A model generated the notes under the pieces. It worked only from the letters and a program-made list of their open reading frames with translations. It did not search any database and was not told where the DNA came from. From Andalucia godoyi (lineage: Eukaryota > Discoba > Jakobea > Jakobida > Andaluciidae), in assembly GCA_009859145.1 (NCBI GenBank), contig VRVR01000018.1, positions 303,923 to 367,922 of the forward strand: a DNA stretch of 64,000 nucleotides. The letters run 5' to 3'. The translations under genes and the position numbers were made by a program. This document shows, one piece after another, positions 47,438-58,157 of the stretch (positions are counted from its first letter, which is position 1; each line of letters opens with the position of its first letter).

Positions 47438-50254
47438 ATGGAAGATCGAGTCCGGAAACTGCTTTCGTCCTCGGCGATTGTCAAGTGCCGGCGGGGATGC
47501 TACTTGTGGAAGCAGGGTGCACATGTGAAGTCGTGGAAAAGGAGATTCTTTGTGCTGGATGGCGTGAACAAGATCCTGTACTTTGAAACGGAGGAATCAT
47601 ATCGCAAGGGAGTTGGAGCGAAAGGAGTTATTTTATTGCAAGACGATTGCGAAATTGTGCTGAACGTTTCAGATGCTTTGAGTGGATCGAAACATGCGAC
47701 GTTTGCTTTTGGCCTAAATGCGACGGACGGTGCGCGTGGCCAACACCGCACATATTTTATCGATGCTGGTAGCGATGAATTGCGACAACAATGGCAGCAT
47801 TCGATCATGCATGTTACGGGACTCTACGAAAAGAGGTATCTGTTTTTGGACGAGAAACTGCATGGTTTCTGGAAAAAGGGCGATCTTGCCGGGTATGAGC
47901 AGTGCATTGACAAGGAGATTTCAGAGAAGCCAAGTGACGCTTTTCTGCGGTTCAAGAGGGCGGTCATGTTTCTGCACCCGGATGCCTCTGCTCGCTTTGC
48001 TTCTCGACTGGTTCCCACAGTATCCGTGTTTGAAGAGCACCCTGAAGCGGATCCTTTACACATGGGAGTGGAGTCGCTGATACAGTCTGTCGTTGCAATG
48101 AAGAAGAGAGTGATGTCTTCTCGATTTGCGGTGCAAGGCTCACTTTCATCCTCCGGGCCGGTTTGGGGTCTGTGCAGGGATGAGCTTGTCGAGGCGCTGT
48201 CTCGCGATCCTGACTTTGCAGTTGCGCATGGATTGCGTGGTTTTGTCCTGTTTCAAGAAGCAGAGAATTTTTCGGACCCAGGAAGCGACGTCCTCCGAAA
48301 AAGTATATTGCTGGATGATGCAAAGGTTGCCTTCGAATGTGCACTTGCCTTGCTTCCTAACGAATACCATGCGTCACTTGGTTCTGCTCGAATGCAGATG
48401 CAAGAAGGGAACTTCGCGGAAGCGGAAAAGCTGCTCCTGAAGATCTCCCGGTTGTATCCATCCGATCCCTTCATTCTAGAAAGCCTTGCAAATCTTTCTG
48501 TGGAACGCTCTCGGAATGAGGATGCGTCGCGGTACTTTTCCGAGTACATCCACTGCGTGGTCGTTTCAGAATCCTCGCCATCCTCGCCCCCTATTTCCAG
48601 CAGAGCAACCCTCTCCGAAGCGTCGAAATGGAGGCCGGAAGACGATGTCGAAGCCTTCAACAACTTCCTTATTTCGCCGGAAACGTTCTATCGGCGGGGA
48701 CTAGCTTTTGCTGCGCAAAAGGACTATGCGTCTGCGCACCGAGACCTCGGATTCACAGTCCAGATGATGGACGCTCTTGCGCAAGATCCATCGTCGCGAG
48801 ACATGATGTTTGCCAGCATGCCTTTTGCCACAGCGATGTTGCAGGTGTCATACGACTTCGCTTGCGCTCTTTTCGCGGACAATCGCCATCAGGATTGCAT
48901 TAACGCCTGTTCCCGTTTCGACTGGAGCTCTTTCCGAGACAGATCTTCAGTCGTGTATATGTTGAAGACTTCATTTCGGGAACTCAAGGATATGCAGAAC
49001 GTTCATCGAATGATATTGTGGGAAGTCCAACAGTCATGGCTCGAGCATCCGCGGCCGGTCCCCGCTGCCATTTCCCACGCCTTATCCATGGTTGATGACT
49101 CTGGTGTCTTGACGGCTGCAGGTATCGACGAAGATCTGATTCTAACGTTCTTTTGTGGCGACGGTCGCATGTGTACATTAACAACGAGCATCGTTGCGGA
49201 AGCCTTTGTGCTCTCGGAGCAATATGACAAGGCGTTGGAGCTCAATCCTCGAGCCCTCGATCTGTTTGACCGGCATCGAACCCGCCTTCAGCTGCGCAAA
49301 TGGAATCGCGATTTTGTGGAAACTATGGTGTTTCAACAGCAGCAGGCGGCATCTAGTCCAGTCCTGCGAAGTGTTCGGACAAATATCGATGTCAACGCAG
49401 AAACAGAGAACCAGATGAAGGGATTGTTTTGGTGGTCTCCATGCGAGGAGATCGTGCAGTTCATGAAGTTCCGACACGGCATGAATAGTTTGGAGTTCCG
49501 AACGTGGGTGTTTTTGTTTCTCTCTGACAAGTACCGCAATTCCACGGACGTTGATGTAGATTTGTTTTTACCAAGAGATTCTGTTCAAATGGAGTCGCAA
49601 GAGTGGAAGGGAATTCTATTGGGGCTGCAGGCTGTCCAAGAATTTTCCAAAGGAAACGAAGACGAGGGATTCTCGCTGCTTGGTACAGCGTTAGATGCGG
49701 TTTTCCATTCGTTCGCACCATTGTTGTGTCTCAGTGCGCTATGGAATCAACAGCGAGGACACTTGGACAAGGCAGAGAAGGACCTGCGTCATGCCGTCAA
49801 AATTGACCCGAGCAATCTGCGTGCACAACTGCAGTTAGCCAGTCTGCTTATCGTCACAAGCGTTGACGCTGATGCGGACGCAGCGTTGGAAAAGAGTCGA
49901 CTCGTCTTGTCGGCATATCCGCACTCTGCCGAGGCGCACATTATCATCGCCACATATCACCTCAGGATGAAAGATTTTGCTGGAGCAGCCGATTCGTACA
50001 AGCTTGCTCTGAGAATGGAGGCTGACATTCGGACCAACTGGAGGCAGCCCGATGCGGTGTGCATTGAATCAATTTATCGAAAATTGGCGGAGATCCAATT
50101 GGCGTCCGGACAAGATGCATCGGACATGGAGAGTGCTGCAAACGAGTGGGGAAGCCTGAAGCGTCAGTGGCGCCTTCGAAGAGGCTCGAAGAAAATGCCG
50201 AGCTATCCAGCAGAATCGCCTGTGTCTGCGCAATCGAATGTTCCAAAACCTTGA
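47438..50254 (+). CDS. PH-domain and TPR-repeat protein
   Basis: The 938-aa product begins with a PH domain (about residues 17-127: GCYLWKQGAHVKSWKRRFFVLD, ending with ELRQQWQHSIMHV), followed by a long helical region with tetratricopeptide-like repeats (for example VAFECALALLPNEYHASLGSA and NFAEAEKLLLKISRLYPSDP, and a C-terminal set around 770-900 such as DLRHAVKIDPSNLRAQLQLA). PH domains bind phosphoinositides or proteins; TPR arrays bind peptide tails, so this looks like a membrane-linked scaffold. The start is an ATG after a TG-rich stretch. It ends 41 bp from the convergent ASCC2-like gene. No named family is recognised. Confidence 0.88.
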   Translation: MEDRVRKLLSSSAIVKCRRGCYLWKQGAHVKSWKRRFFVLDGVNKILYFETEESYRKGVGAKGVILLQDDCEIVLNVSDALSGSKHATFAFGLNATDGARGQHRTYFIDAGSDELRQQWQHSIMHVTGLYEKRYLFLDEKLHGFWKKGDLAGYEQCIDKEISEKPSDAFLRFKRAVMFLHPDASARFASRLVPTVSVFEEHPEADPLHMGVESLIQSVVAMKKRVMSSRFAVQGSLSSSGPVWGLCRDELVEALSRDPDFAVAHGLRGFVLFQEAENFSDPGSDVLRKSILLDDAKVAFECALALLPNEYHASLGSARMQMQEGNFAEAEKLLLKISRLYPSDPFILESLANLSVERSRNEDASRYFSEYIHCVVVSESSPSSPPISSRATLSEASKWRPEDDVEAFNNFLISPETFYRRGLAFAAQKDYASAHRDLGFTVQMMDALAQDPSSRDMMFASMPFATAMLQVSYDFACALFADNRHQDCINACSRFDWSSFRDRSSVVYMLKTSFRELKDMQNVHRMILWEVQQSWLEHPRPVPAAISHALSMVDDSGVLTAAGIDEDLILTFFCGDGRMCTLTTSIVAEAFVLSEQYDKALELNPRALDLFDRHRTRLQLRKWNRDFVETMVFQQQQAASSPVLRSVRTNIDVNAETENQMKGLFWWSPCEEIVQFMKFRHGMNSLEFRTWVFLFLSDKYRNSTDVDVDLFLPRDSVQMESQEWKGILLGLQAVQEFSKGNEDEGFSLLGTALDAVFHSFAPLLCLSALWNQQRGHLDKAEKDLRHAVKIDPSNLRAQLQLASLLIVTSVDADADAALEKSRLVLSAYPHSAEAHIIIATYHLRMKDFAGAADSYKLALRMEADIRTNWRQPDAVCIESIYRKLAEIQLASGQDASDMESAANEWGSLKRQWRLRRGSKKMPSYPAESPVSAQSNVPKP

Positions 50255-50256
50255 AG

Positions 50257-50281
50257 ACCCGTCCTCCTCCTCCTCCTCCTT
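50257..50281. repeat. (TCC)n short repeat between convergent genes
   Basis: About seven TCC units lie within the 41-bp gap between the PH-TPR and ASCC2-like stop codons, extending slightly beyond. Confidence 0.8.
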
Positions 50282-50295
50282 CTCCCTTTTCTTTT

Positions 50296-51600
50296 TCAGC
50301 TTGCTCCCGTGCCTCCTCTTCTTCTTATATAGTGCTGCTTACCGCGTGCTCTAACTGGATCTGCTGGAGGCCCACGAGGCTCTGTTCGCTGCTCGAACCC
50401 GGACTCTGCCTTCATTTCTGGCTCTTCAGATGCGGCACGGTCAACGTTTGCAATGGCCTCGTCCAAGACAAGGTCTTCCATAGTGTCGTCATCCTCGTCT
50501 GCGTACATGTCAAAGATTTTCTTCTTCAACTGTGGATCCCGTGAGAAGTCCTCCTGCGCAGGCTGTCTTGTTTTCATGTACAGTTTGTGATGGATACCCA
50601 GTGAACCGGCAAACGAGGTTGCAAAGATGGTTCCTTCGAACAACTCGTAAAATCCGGAATCCAATTCTTTCTTCCCATTGCCTGCAAGAACTGCAGATTG
50701 CGAATCAGAAGCCACGGCTACTCTTCCTTCTAGGATCAATGTCGCAGCGTTCTCCACATTGTTTGTGGATGCATTCAAGGCGGTCACGATCAAATCCCTT
50801 GGGACTTCCGGGAAAATCCCCTGCAAATCTTGTACCAGCGATTCGTTTGGATCACCACCGCGCACGTCCATCGAAATATTAAATTGGTCAAATCCGTTCT
50901 GTGCATAAACCAGTTTCAGGATTTCCGTTCCCTTCAGAGCGCTCATGAAGGCTCGCAGGCCCGAGTCATCAATCGACATGAAATTCGTCAGCATCAGCAA
51001 AACACCCGATACAAATATAGAGCACAAGGAACGATGCGTAGCATCTTGGCTTTCCTCGAAGGAACGAGAGATGAACGAGAGAACATCCTCGGAAATCAAA
51101 GGCAACAACGGTTCACCAACACAAACCAGAACGGAAACCAGGGAGCCGACGCCTGAGCATCTCTCTCGCCGATCTGAAACCACGGCTTGAAGATAAGCAG
51201 AAATGCTCTTGGATGGAATCTCCAAAGTAGAAACAAAAAATCGACACTGACGGACATTCCACAGCCAGAAGATGTTGCAAAAATCCTTCACACGTTCAAA
51301 ATCACCTTGAAAATACGCTCGAATTTTCGGAAACGAAGACCAGCTGGCTGCCAGCCGATTCAGCAATGTGAATACAAGCTGCAAAGACGTTGTCGATGAC
51401 GAGTCCATATCCGATGTGTTGTCGAGAAGTAAAGTTGTTGAGCGAGGAGCATTGTGCAAAAAGGAGTCGAGAAACACGGCGAACTCATCGTTGTTCACTT
51501 CATTCTTTAGAATGTGGTCCTCAACAGACAGCAGACGAGAAATAGTCGTTTGCGTCCACGACAAGCATCGTGGCACATTGGAATATGTGATAAACCGCAT
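50296..51600 (-). CDS. ASCC2-like protein with CUE domain
   Basis: The 434-aa product has a CUE domain at about residues 255-292 (LVQDLQGIFPEVPRD ... NNVENAATLILEG) and a following acidic segment (FDMYADEDDDTMEDLVLDE), the order seen in ASCC2. The N-terminal ~250 residues are helical, compatible with the ASCC3-binding part. ASCC2 binds K63-linked ubiquitin and directs the ASCC helicase complex to alkylation damage and stalled ribosomes. It is shorter than human ASCC2 (~757 aa), mostly after the CUE. A GTAAGC donor-like site near 50340 raises a possible spliced alternative C-terminus. It starts at ATG 51598-51600. The family call is probable, not certain. Confidence 0.75.
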   Translation of the reverse strand: MRFITYSNVPRCLSWTQTTISRLLSVEDHILKNEVNNDEFAVFLDSFLHNAPRSTTLLLDNTSDMDSSSTTSLQLVFTLLNRLAASWSSFPKIRAYFQGDFERVKDFCNIFWLWNVRQCRFFVSTLEIPSKSISAYLQAVVSDRRERCSGVGSLVSVLVCVGEPLLPLISEDVLSFISRSFEESQDATHRSLCSIFVSGVLLMLTNFMSIDDSGLRAFMSALKGTEILKLVYAQNGFDQFNISMDVRGGDPNESLVQDLQGIFPEVPRDLIVTALNASTNNVENAATLILEGRVAVASDSQSAVLAGNGKKELDSGFYELFEGTIFATSFAGSLGIHHKLYMKTRQPAQEDFSRDPQLKKKIFDMYADEDDDTMEDLVLDEAIANVDRAASEEPEMKAESGFEQRTEPRGPPADPVRARGKQHYIRRRGGTGAS

Positions 51601-52413
51601 TTATGCTGTAAGCTGCACAATACATTACAAAACACCAATTCTTATAATTTAAATGATAAATTTAATTACCAATATAAATAAATTTGAATTTAAACTAATT
51701 AAAAGAGGAATATGCTGAGTGATAATGCCTGCACTTCTTGAAGGATGGAAAACGAAGCCTGCGCTCGACTGACGAACTTCCCCACATCTAATCCTGTGGA
51801 GACACGATTTTCCTACCGTAGTCAAGCCGACCTTAGACAAAGCATCTCATGGCTCCAAAGAGGGATCTTCCCAACGAACTCAAACCGGCCATGCCCTGAA
51901 GATAGCGAGAACCAAGAAACTCGTAGTTGCGATGACCTTTTGATGCCCAGCAATCTGCATTGAAGAGCTGGTGTTCGCCCCCCCCCCCCCCCCCCCCCAA
52001 ACCATAAAAAAACACTTGGCTTGGATGTGTCTTTGGTGACAGCTTAGCCGACGATCCATAATGATTCATGTCTTTGACGAGCGGTGTTGATGCTGACATT
52101 TGTACATTGATCATGATATATATCACTGCTAACCATCCATATTCAATCTTGCACCCGAATCGAATATAAATTCAATTCAGCAGGCCCCAGGACGCCGAGG
52201 CGTTTTTCAAGTTGACATTGCGCGCATCACTCCAATCTCGATCCAGACATGCTGATCGCCGGACAAGACCGGCATCCGGAATGGCGATTGCTGCAATAGG
52301 CTGACAAGTCGAGGATGGGGGATATTTCTTGAAAACGGAATACAGCTTGCGCATGCACGCAGGACGGTGGATGTCAAGGCTCACTTTTGCTTGCCAATGG
52401 CTCTGCACACAAT
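51601..52413. other. Intergenic region with AT-rich block and poly-C tract
   Basis: About 810 bp between the start of the ASCC2-like gene and the 3' end of the tail-fibre-like gene. It includes an AT-rich block (51630-51720) and a (C)23 run. No gene or RNA is seen. Confidence 0.5.
51978..52000. repeat. (C)23 homopolymer
   Basis: An uninterrupted run of about 23 cytosines, the only long C or G homopolymer in the window. Its exact length may be affected by sequencing error. Confidence 0.9.
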
Positions 52414-55400
52414 CTACAACAAACCGAAGCAGACGATAGAAAACTCCACGTTGACACTGGACCAATCATACCATCCGTAGCTGGAATGCAGCATTCCGGC
52501 ATACATCTCTGTTGCAGTCTGGACTCGGACATTGATCGACAATCCTGCAGCATAGAATCCCGCCAAGCTGCAGACACAGCTGGGCACTTTCGAGTATGGA
52601 GCACCGAAATTGAATTGCAGCTGATACGACGACTGACCAGCAAAGACAAAATTGTATACAGAATACGTCACGAGAGAACCACCATTCCATCGGCCGCGAA
52701 ACACGGAGCTTCGGAAGAAGGACGACGCTTGGGAACCGTCTCCAAGGGAGGGAACAATCGAGAGCGGATACAGGTTTTGAAAGTACAGTGAGCCTTGAGC
52801 AAACATGTCTCCTTCAAAGCGGGAACTGCCTGCGACGTGCAACGAAGCTGTTGGACTTTGTGTGTTGATTCCAATTCTTACATCGGAAGTCACGCCCAGA
52901 ATCGTCAACGCAGACGCAAACTGGAGACTGCCGATCTTGCTTCCAATGGCGAACCGGACACCATTCGGTCCGTTGTACTGCTGCATCCGCAAATACGAAG
53001 AGTCTACCAGTACGCGCGACACAGATCCTCCATCGACGTACACGAGCCCGCGATCTTCGACGGTCGAGTCCTGCATTACATTTGCAGCCCCATTGACATG
53101 AAACTGCGCAGACGGTAAAGATGAATATGGAAATCCGATACCCACAACAGAAGATGGATACAGGAGGAATACGGATGTATACATTTGGAGAATCTTCGAG
53201 ATCTGGAGCCGCAGAAAGCTATCCGTAGAGGATATGAGAAACGAAGCGCCGTTGGAAGCATGAGAAAAGAACTGATTTGCAATGGCCGCATCATGAACAA
53301 CCACGGTCTGATCAGAAATGAGCATTCCTTGAACGGTTCCCTTGCCATTGATCTCCAAATTGAAATTTGGAAACAGAGTCCCGATGCCTACCAGTCCTGA
53401 TGATCCCAAAAAGAAATCAGGACGGGATGCTCCGAATGTATTCGCAGTGAATACTGTGTTCCGCGATTGCTGCTCGAACACAAAGGAGTCATATTGGGCA
53501 CCAGATCCAGCAATGTACGACACTGAAGTTCGCAGCAGTCTATACTCTTGTCCACTCGATGGTAGGAACAGCAGACAGGTTGGATCAGACGCAGTTATCT
53601 TGGAAAAGTACACTCCATTATCCACATCCACATCCGCAAAAATCTTCATGGCCCCAAAAACATCAAGTTGAGCGGTAGGAGGCGCTCCGGATCCCTTGAC
53701 GGCGACATATCCGCTGGGATACACAGAGAGTACTTCTGTACCTCCCGAGAAAAAGGAGATACACCCTGATGTACCAGTGTTTGTATTTCGTTTCTCGAAG
53801 AAGACGTCTCCGGAAGTGGATTGCGTGTGAATGATCCGAAATCCGGTTTCGGACGGAAAGGCATCCAATAGTACTCGTCCGTTAGTGGAATTTTGGAAAC
53901 TGACCGCTCCAAACAACGAAACCTCGGGCTGAAAGCTGGAGATACCGTGAAACGCAATCGGAGCTGACATCGATGTCTGGGTCAGGGGACCAGAAACGGA
54001 GACAGATCCTTGCGATGAGAGCAGCAAACTCGGAATTGAAGCAGGGTCGGAAGACACGAAGGCATGCCCACCGTTCAACATGTGATTGTCGAACAGTATA
54101 TTTCTGGCGGAATCTGTCGACACCGCAAGACTGAAAGATCTCGTGGAAATCAGTGGTCCACCACAGAGACTACATGCAGCAGCGGATCTTACGTCCACAG
54201 TCGATTTTGCATAGAATACGGACTCCGAGCCCCTGACTTGCAGCGATCCAGCAACTGCGAAGTCATGCACTGTCCACGAGGATGGCGCCGCCGTATTGCC
54301 AATAAAAACGGACCCGTTGGCTGCCGACATTCGTAAAGTGTTTCCATACAGCAAGGAAGTGCCATCCACATTGATCTTGGCATTGTTGAGGAACACGGCT
54401 GATGCAATAGTCAATTTCCGCGAAGCAGTCAACGAAGTTCCGCCAAACGAAACTTCTCCTTCTTCGGATATAGTCATGGGAGCCGAGTAGAAAGCGCGAG
54501 GAGAAGAGCAAAAGGACCATAGGCTTGAAACATTGAGGCAATCGGAGCTGAACACAATGGACGATATGTTCAACCGAATGGTTGTCGAGGACAGCTGAAC
54601 ATCGTTGGAGTTCAGCGTCACGAAATGAGATGAAGACATTGAAACAGACAGCTGTCCGTGTACGGTGGAGATGCCACGTATGTCTACGCGAAACTCCGCA
54701 GTTAAACTCCCCCCTGTGAGATTCACGGAGCCGCTAACGACATTCGGAGCACTATTGCTGAACGACCCGGATGAGTTTAGTGAATGCATTGTGATGCCCC
54801 GTAAGACGTCTGCCGAGCCGTACAAAAACGAATTATTCAGCAGCGTCACGCTTCCCGAAGAAGACAGTGACGCATTTCCGAATACGGAACCATGAATAAA
54901 TGCATTCGGAGCAACGGCAATTCTGCTTTTCGTCTGCAGATCTCCCGCTACGATCCCACGCTCTTCGGCCAAAAGATTCGTTTTTAACATCACGGAAACG
55001 GTGGCCAAAGACGAAGTGGACAAATCGCCAGGAGAGAGTACACGAGATTGCACGGATGTGAGATTTCCCGCAGCAAGGACTGTACCAACACTAACACTGC
55101 TGTGCAAACTTGAGAGAGAAGACACGAATAAGGAGCCAACATGAGCTCTGTTAGCGTACTCGACGGATCTGGATATATTAAGAAATGGAGACAACAGCTG
55201 GTTCGTCCAGCTGCTGCAGTTCATCGAGGATGTGCAAATTGCCACGGGACCATCAGCGATGTTGAAAGAATCCAAGAAAGAAACGACAGAAGCAGCGATG
55301 TTACCTTGCTGAGCAAAAAGCTCGTCAGCCATTACATCGCCGTGAACGGACAGCAATGTTCCCACAGACACCATCGCATGGGAAACAAGCACTTGAGACC

Positions 55401-57765
55401 CAAATGTACCGCTGATGACGGCCTCGCCTGTCACAAACACGCTAGATGGCCCCACGACACTTGAGCACAGAAGCGGTGGTGAAATGCTCAACGTGGATGC
55501 AGATATATTGGAGGAAACGGTCAAGGACTGGGTAGACAAATATCCGCATGTAGTTGATCCACTGACACTTAGAGAGCCAATGCTGGCGTTCACGATCGAA
55601 AGACGAAAGTCTGTGTTTAATTCCATGCCAGTCGAAAAAGCAAAGTTTTGTGCTGCAAGAACTGCAGAGCCTCCGGCACAAGTAACGTCTCCGAAGGTTG
55701 CGATTCCTGAAACGTGCCCAACGTGCACAGACATGTTGGCAGTCTGCAGTGTCGAAACCACAGAACGCACTGACCCATCTAAGATAAGGGTGTCAGTGGA
55801 AGTGTCAGAAGCGACGGTATTCGTACCTCTCGCGACAAAAGTATGAGAAACAACTGCCCCTCTGACCACGATGCCAGAAGCTCCAACCGAGGAACTTACC
55901 GAAACAGCACCACCCACTTGGGTTGCAAAGGAAAGCACGTGTGCGGCCGACATGTTTGCAGTGCCGTAAAGAAACAGAGAAGAAAGCGCCCGAATCTCGA
56001 GGAAGCCGTACGAATGGAGGAGAATGTTGTTGCGAAGTGTAAAGTTGGCGACAGACATGACGGACAAGTGAGAAGAATTCACATTGTGAATCAGTGCTTT
56101 GTGTATCCACAATGCACTTGTCGCATTTGGTGCCAGCTGGCCCAAGGAAACGAAGAAACAAGAGCGAAGGACCGATATGTTGTGAGAAACAGACAGTGAT
56201 GAAGATCGCATCAAGTCCGCAGAAGTGTTGCTTGTTATAGACATTTGTCCAGAACCCGACAAAATCATTAAATTCAGATTCTGACAGCTGACGTTCCCCA
56301 AAACGAGGATGTCTGTGAACAAACAACTGCTACACTGAGAATGCACAGATCCGGAAGTTCCCACATGATCTGCAACCCGCAAGTTGGAAAATGTATTGGG
56401 TATGGTGGACGCATTGAATACGGCGCTGCCCTGCACCACAAGACTGCATGCGGTGTTGGAAGAAGCCCCCGAGATCATAAATTTCTCGGAAGTCAAAGAA
56501 GAGGCTGAAAAAAGACTGCATGAAATTGAAGCGCTCTCTGTGGCAGCGAGGACATCAATATCTGTTCGATTCGCGCTTCGCGCATCTAAAAAAGACAAAC
56601 TGTCAGAACGATCTATGAACAGAAACGACGCAGATAAATTGGAAAAAACTTGCAAATGCTGAAGCTGAGACGGAAACTTCGGAGACGGGCTCGAAGCCAC
56701 AGCCAGGAAGGGTGTAGTCAACTGGCCAATAACGAGCATGGAATGCGATGCGAAAAAGGAAGTGCACGTCAAGGACCCGCCGTCAAAGGAAGAAGAATTT
56801 GTCAGCACGTCGCGAGAAATGGCGGTAGAAGATGCAACGCTTGTTTCATTGGAAAGAAAGACGAACGCAGTGGCACAAAACTCGTCGGCAATGAGTGACA
56901 AGCTGGAGATGTTGCCTGTGATTGAAATATTCCCAGTACGCACATCTGCATCTGTTAGCTCCAGGCTTTCCAAGCTGGATGTCGAACCTACCACGAGCGA
57001 TTCTGAAATGTTGAAAACCGATGAATTCGCGAACATGTCTCCACCAACAGTGACGTTGCCCAGCGACACGTCCTTTGAAACCTCCAAACATTGATTCACG
57101 ATCACGTGTGAGGCAGTAACATTCGCATCACCATTCCAAGAGCGCGCATACCATGGTCCATCGGAATGACCATCACGAACACGCATGTCATTCGCAATTG
57201 TTAGTGTCGTCTCTCCACGAACTGACAAACTGCGGATGCATGCACTCTCAACAGACGACGCAAACGTGGTGAACTGGCCACGAACCTCGCTGGATATCGC
57301 AAGGACTGCATCGTTGAACACAAACAAGTCCCCGCCAATCGTCCCCACCGGTACGGCGAAGTGGGTACCAAGCGAATTCACAATATTCAAGTTGGTCAGC
57401 GACATAGCACCAGCGTTAATGTCGCCGGATAACAAGGCCGAGGACGCGGCAAGGCGATGCAACTCTGTATTCCCATCAATGGAAAGAGATCCATAAGTAT
57501 CAAACGTGTCGGACACGAATCGTCCACCAACTCGAGCACCATCCGTTGAAAGCACACTGCGGATTTCCAAGCTGCGAAACGACGCCGGGCCAAGAGAATT
57601 CAGATCGTTTGCAATAGTATGCCCTGAAACAGAGACGTCACTATTCCATTCCTTTTGCACAAGTACATACAAACAAACGAAGCTGGCGCAGACGATTAGC
57701 AACAGCAAAACCGAAAGCACGCTGACCAGTCGACGAAATCGTTTGTGCCAGTTGACCAGCCGCAT
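52414..57765 (-). CDS. Giant type II membrane protein with phage-tail-fibre-like repeats
   Basis: The 1,783-aa product has a basic N-terminus (MRLVNWHKRFRRL), one membrane segment (about residues 14-40) and then ~1,300 residues of Ser/Val/Ile/Asn-rich short beta repeats, suggesting a beta-solenoid or fibre. Towards the C-terminus, four segments resemble tail-fibre motifs of the form G-[IV]-G-x-x-x-P-x-x-x-L-x-[VI]-x-G (for example VGIGTLFPNFNLEINGKG near 53370 and IGINTQSPTASLHVAG near 52850). The last ~70 residues resemble an H-type lectin, weakly. The extracellular C-terminus and a type II anchor are inferred. A GTG 25 codons upstream was rejected for ATG 57763-57765. It is divergent from the LRR receptor gene. 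Such motifs are best known from phages and viruses. Confidence 0.88.
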   Translation of the reverse strand: MRLVNWHKRFRRLVSVLSVLLLLIVCASFVCLYVLVQKEWNSDVSVSGHTIANDLNSLGPASFRSLEIRSVLSTDGARVGGRFVSDTFDTYGSLSIDGNTELHRLAASSALLSGDINAGAMSLTNLNIVNSLGTHFAVPVGTIGGDLFVFNDAVLAISSEVRGQFTTFASSVESACIRSLSVRGETTLTIANDMRVRDGHSDGPWYARSWNGDANVTASHVIVNQCLEVSKDVSLGNVTVGGDMFANSSVFNISESLVVGSTSSLESLELTDADVRTGNISITGNISSLSLIADEFCATAFVFLSNETSVASSTAISRDVLTNSSSFDGGSLTCTSFFASHSMLVIGQLTTPFLAVASSPSPKFPSQLQHLQVFSNLSASFLFIDRSDSLSFLDARSANRTDIDVLAATESASISCSLFSASSLTSEKFMISGASSNTACSLVVQGSAVFNASTIPNTFSNLRVADHVGTSGSVHSQCSSCLFTDILVLGNVSCQNLNLMILSGSGQMSITSNTSADLMRSSSLSVSHNISVLRSCFFVSLGQLAPNATSALWIHKALIHNVNSSHLSVMSVANFTLRNNILLHSYGFLEIRALSSLFLYGTANMSAAHVLSFATQVGGAVSVSSSVGASGIVVRGAVVSHTFVARGTNTVASDTSTDTLILDGSVRSVVSTLQTANMSVHVGHVSGIATFGDVTCAGGSAVLAAQNFAFSTGMELNTDFRLSIVNASIGSLSVSGSTTCGYLSTQSLTVSSNISASTLSISPPLLCSSVVGPSSVFVTGEAVISGTFGSQVLVSHAMVSVGTLLSVHGDVMADELFAQQGNIAASVVSFLDSFNIADGPVAICTSSMNCSSWTNQLLSPFLNISRSVEYANRAHVGSLFVSSLSSLHSSVSVGTVLAAGNLTSVQSRVLSPGDLSTSSLATVSVMLKTNLLAEERGIVAGDLQTKSRIAVAPNAFIHGSVFGNASLSSSGSVTLLNNSFLYGSADVLRGITMHSLNSSGSFSNSAPNVVSGSVNLTGGSLTAEFRVDIRGISTVHGQLSVSMSSSHFVTLNSNDVQLSSTTIRLNISSIVFSSDCLNVSSLWSFCSSPRAFYSAPMTISEEGEVSFGGTSLTASRKLTIASAVFLNNAKINVDGTSLLYGNTLRMSAANGSVFIGNTAAPSSWTVHDFAVAGSLQVRGSESVFYAKSTVDVRSAAACSLCGGPLISTRSFSLAVSTDSARNILFDNHMLNGGHAFVSSDPASIPSLLLSSQGSVSVSGPLTQTSMSAPIAFHGISSFQPEVSLFGAVSFQNSTNGRVLLDAFPSETGFRIIHTQSTSGDVFFEKRNTNTGTSGCISFFSGGTEVLSVYPSGYVAVKGSGAPPTAQLDVFGAMKIFADVDVDNGVYFSKITASDPTCLLFLPSSGQEYRLLRTSVSYIAGSGAQYDSFVFEQQSRNTVFTANTFGASRPDFFLGSSGLVGIGTLFPNFNLEINGKGTVQGMLISDQTVVVHDAAIANQFFSHASNGASFLISSTDSFLRLQISKILQMYTSVFLLYPSSVVGIGFPYSSLPSAQFHVNGAANVMQDSTVEDRGLVYVDGGSVSRVLVDSSYLRMQQYNGPNGVRFAIGSKIGSLQFASALTILGVTSDVRIGINTQSPTASLHVAGSSRFEGDMFAQGSLYFQNLYPLSIVPSLGDGSQASSFFRSSVFRGRWNGGSLVTYSVYNFVFAGQSSYQLQFNFGAPYSKVPSCVCSLAGFYAAGLSINVRVQTATEMYAGMLHSSYGWYDWSSVNVEFSIVCFGLL

Positions 57766-58069
57766 CAGAGAACGCAAACACACACACACACACACACCAA
57801 GAAATGCGGTTCCTGGTTGGAATGACTTGTAACAGACCACCAGACCAATAGAAGGGGATTATGATTCCTGCCGATGCAAACCTATTTTTTTGATGATCGC
57901 AACACGAAAACGCTTTCTTCTAAAACGGCGTGATGTTGTCGAAACTCGAAAAGCAGCAGGGTGACAAAACGCTGGGATATGTTGCTTGCACCAACCTATC
58001 CTTCGCAATCAACGAGCACCGACTTTGTTTGCGTGCATTGTTCTGGGGCACAAACTTGTCCGTTTCTCT

Positions 58070-58157
<88 letters not shown>

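Noticed and set aside
50290-50345. GTAAGC donor-like site near the 3' end of the ASCC2-like gene
   Set aside because: No convincing acceptor before the convergent gene; reading through adds only a short tail, so an intron is not claimed.
52125-52165. Possible third fragment of the dispersed repeat
   Set aside because: Only about 20 bp (CATATTCAATCTTGCACCCG) resembles the repeat; could be chance.
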